Assembly (NCBI GenBank): GCA_934096025.1
Contig: CAKOLP010000056.1
Coordinates: 1 to 6,361, forward strand
Direction: 5' to 3'
DNA from: an uncultured Bacilli bacterium
GTDB lineage: Bacteria; Bacillota_I; Bacilli_A; RF39; UBA660
Length of the DNA: 6,361 nt
The notes under the pieces are model-generated. The model searched no databases and was not told the origin of the DNA. It was given only the letters and a program-made list of their open reading frames with translations. Positions 5,668-6,361 of this stretch are shown here, one piece after another; positions within the stretch are counted from its first letter, which is position 1; each line of letters begins with the position of its first letter. The translations under genes were made by a program, and so were the position numbers.

Positions 5668-5693
5668 AATAGAGGCTTCGAATAGAGGCTTCG
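5668..5693 (+). repeat. Perfect 13-bp tandem duplication at the 5' end of the leader
   Basis: AATAGAGGCTTCG occurs twice with no gap (5668-5680, 5681-5693), starting at the predicted transcription start. The joint allows a small stem, TTCGAA (5677-5682) with TTCGGA (5690-5695) and a 7-nt loop. The rest of the leader (5694-5756) has a T-run but no hairpin good enough to call a terminator. Confidence 0.85.
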
Positions 5694-5771
5694 GAAAGTG
5701 AGGTCTTTTTTGTTTAGTATAAAAATCAGTTATCTATAAAAAATAATAAATAAATGAAAGGTGTAAAGAAT

Positions 5772-6361
5772 ATGGAAAAGAAAAATAATAACAAAAAAAT
5801 CATCGCTTTATTTGGAATTGTTGCTTTCCTTTTAGTCATAGTTGGAGCATCTTTTGCTTACTTTCAAGCCCAAGGTGGCACGGAAAGTAATGCCAAAATT
5901 GATGCTATAACAGCAACAACAGACTTACTTAATTTTAAAGTGAGTAACCCAATAAATATAAGTGTTGGGCAAGGGGACTTTGGTAAAGGTGCTGGAAGTA
6001 AATCCGGAGAAACTACAGCTCAAGCGATACTTACAGCATCAAACTCAAAAAATATTGAATCAACTAGTGATTCATATAATATTTACTTCGTAATCGAAGA
6101 AAATAACTTTATTTATACAACAGAAAGTGCAACTCCAGAGCTTACCTTAGAGGTAACAGACCCAAATGGTAATAAGGTAGAAAACATTACAGGTCTAACA
6201 CATACTGCAAATGGCTTTGATATTACGACAAGAACAGGAAGCTTCTTGCTTATTCCAGATTATGATATAACAGCAGCTCGCGGGGAAACTACAACACAAG
6301 ACTGGAAAGTAAAAGTTACTTTAGTAAACTTAGATACTGACCAATCAAAGAATATGGGTAA
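5772..6361 (+). CDS. Secreted/anchored surface protein with SipW-type signal segment (3' end outside window)
   Basis: The frame is open from ATG 5772 to the window edge: 196 codons and no stop. The ribosome site AAAGGTG (5757-5763) sits 8 nt upstream. Another in-frame ATG at 5754 would add six residues but has no ribosome site, so 5772 is preferred. The protein starts with a lysine/asparagine-rich stretch (MEKKNNNKK), then a hydrophobic helix (about 10-30) ending VGASFAYFQAQGG, similar to the SipW-cognate signal peptides of camelysin/TasA-type proteins, where the (S/T)xAYF block lies at the cleavage site. The exported part is Thr/Ser/Asn-rich and beta-like: AQAILTASNS (83-92), YNIYFVIEENNFIYTTESATP (102-122) and LTLEVTDPNGNKVENITGL (124-142), as in Ig-like surface domains. 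No enzyme motif is visible. It is probably a structural envelope or fibre protein. It is separated from the upstream operon by a terminator and its own promoter. Confidence 0.82.
   Translation, partial: MEKKNNNKKIIALFGIVAFLLVIVGASFAYFQAQGGTESNAKIDAITATTDLLNFKVSNPINISVGQGDFGKGAGSKSGETTAQAILTASNSKNIESTSDSYNIYFVIEENNFIYTTESATPELTLEVTDPNGNKVENITGLTHTANGFDITTRTGSFLLIPDYDITAARGETTTQDWKVKVTLVNLDTDQSKNMG

Noticed and set aside
5668..5756. Leader resembling the edges of a lysine riboswitch (ATAGAGGC..CGAA, GGAAAG, CTTCGG)
   Set aside because: The matching pieces are short and out of order, and the region is far too small for the ~170-nt aptamer. The match to a 13-bp duplication is a simpler description.

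Overview
The window is AT-rich DNA from a low-GC Gram-positive-type bacterium. Evidence for this is the abundance of ATA/AAA/TTA codons, Shine-Dalgarno sites before most starts, near-consensus sigma-A promoters, and short hairpin-plus-T-run terminators. TGG is used for tryptophan, and no TGA is read through or used as a stop. Large glycine-rich surface proteins with the ALK/LTK-like domain, DUF4143 ATPases and UPF0316 proteins suggest an uncultured gut Bacillota or Mollicutes-like (RF39-type) lineage. The lineage is inference; no rRNA or marker gene is present to fix it.

Left part (1-1050): the C-terminal half of a SNF2-family helicase enters from the left edge and ends in a hairpin terminator that overlaps its own stop codon. 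Three tandem 23-bp-period repeats follow directly. The last repeat supplies the -35 box of a strong extended -10 promoter.

Middle (1051-2834): that promoter drives a complete AAA_14/DUF4143 ATPase. Beyond it lies the most unusual piece. A consensus promoter set inside an inverted repeat, about 80 bases of non-coding but strongly paired sequence, and a strong terminator together make a self-contained gene for a small RNA of about 110 nt. Facing it on the minus strand is the truncated 5' end of a DUF3800 gene. Structured RNAs associated with DUF3800 genes have been reported from comparative genomics, so this looks like a decayed DUF3800 locus whose RNA partner is still intact. About 190 bases without a gene follow, ending in a promoter.

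Right part (2835-5610): a tight three-gene operon encodes a 647-aa anchored surface protein (three cysteine-pair repeats, a beta-sandwich-like segment and a C-terminal glycine-rich domain), an 89-aa zinc-ribbon protein with a C-terminal membrane anchor, and a UPF0316 (DUF5698/DUF2179) membrane protein that starts with TTG. A terminator closes the operon.

Right edge (5611-6361): a new promoter and a leader carrying a perfect 13-bp tandem duplication precede a second surface protein. It has a SipW-type N-terminal segment and runs off the window. The right half is therefore mainly a cell-surface locus and the left half an accessory region with signs of mobile or decaying elements.
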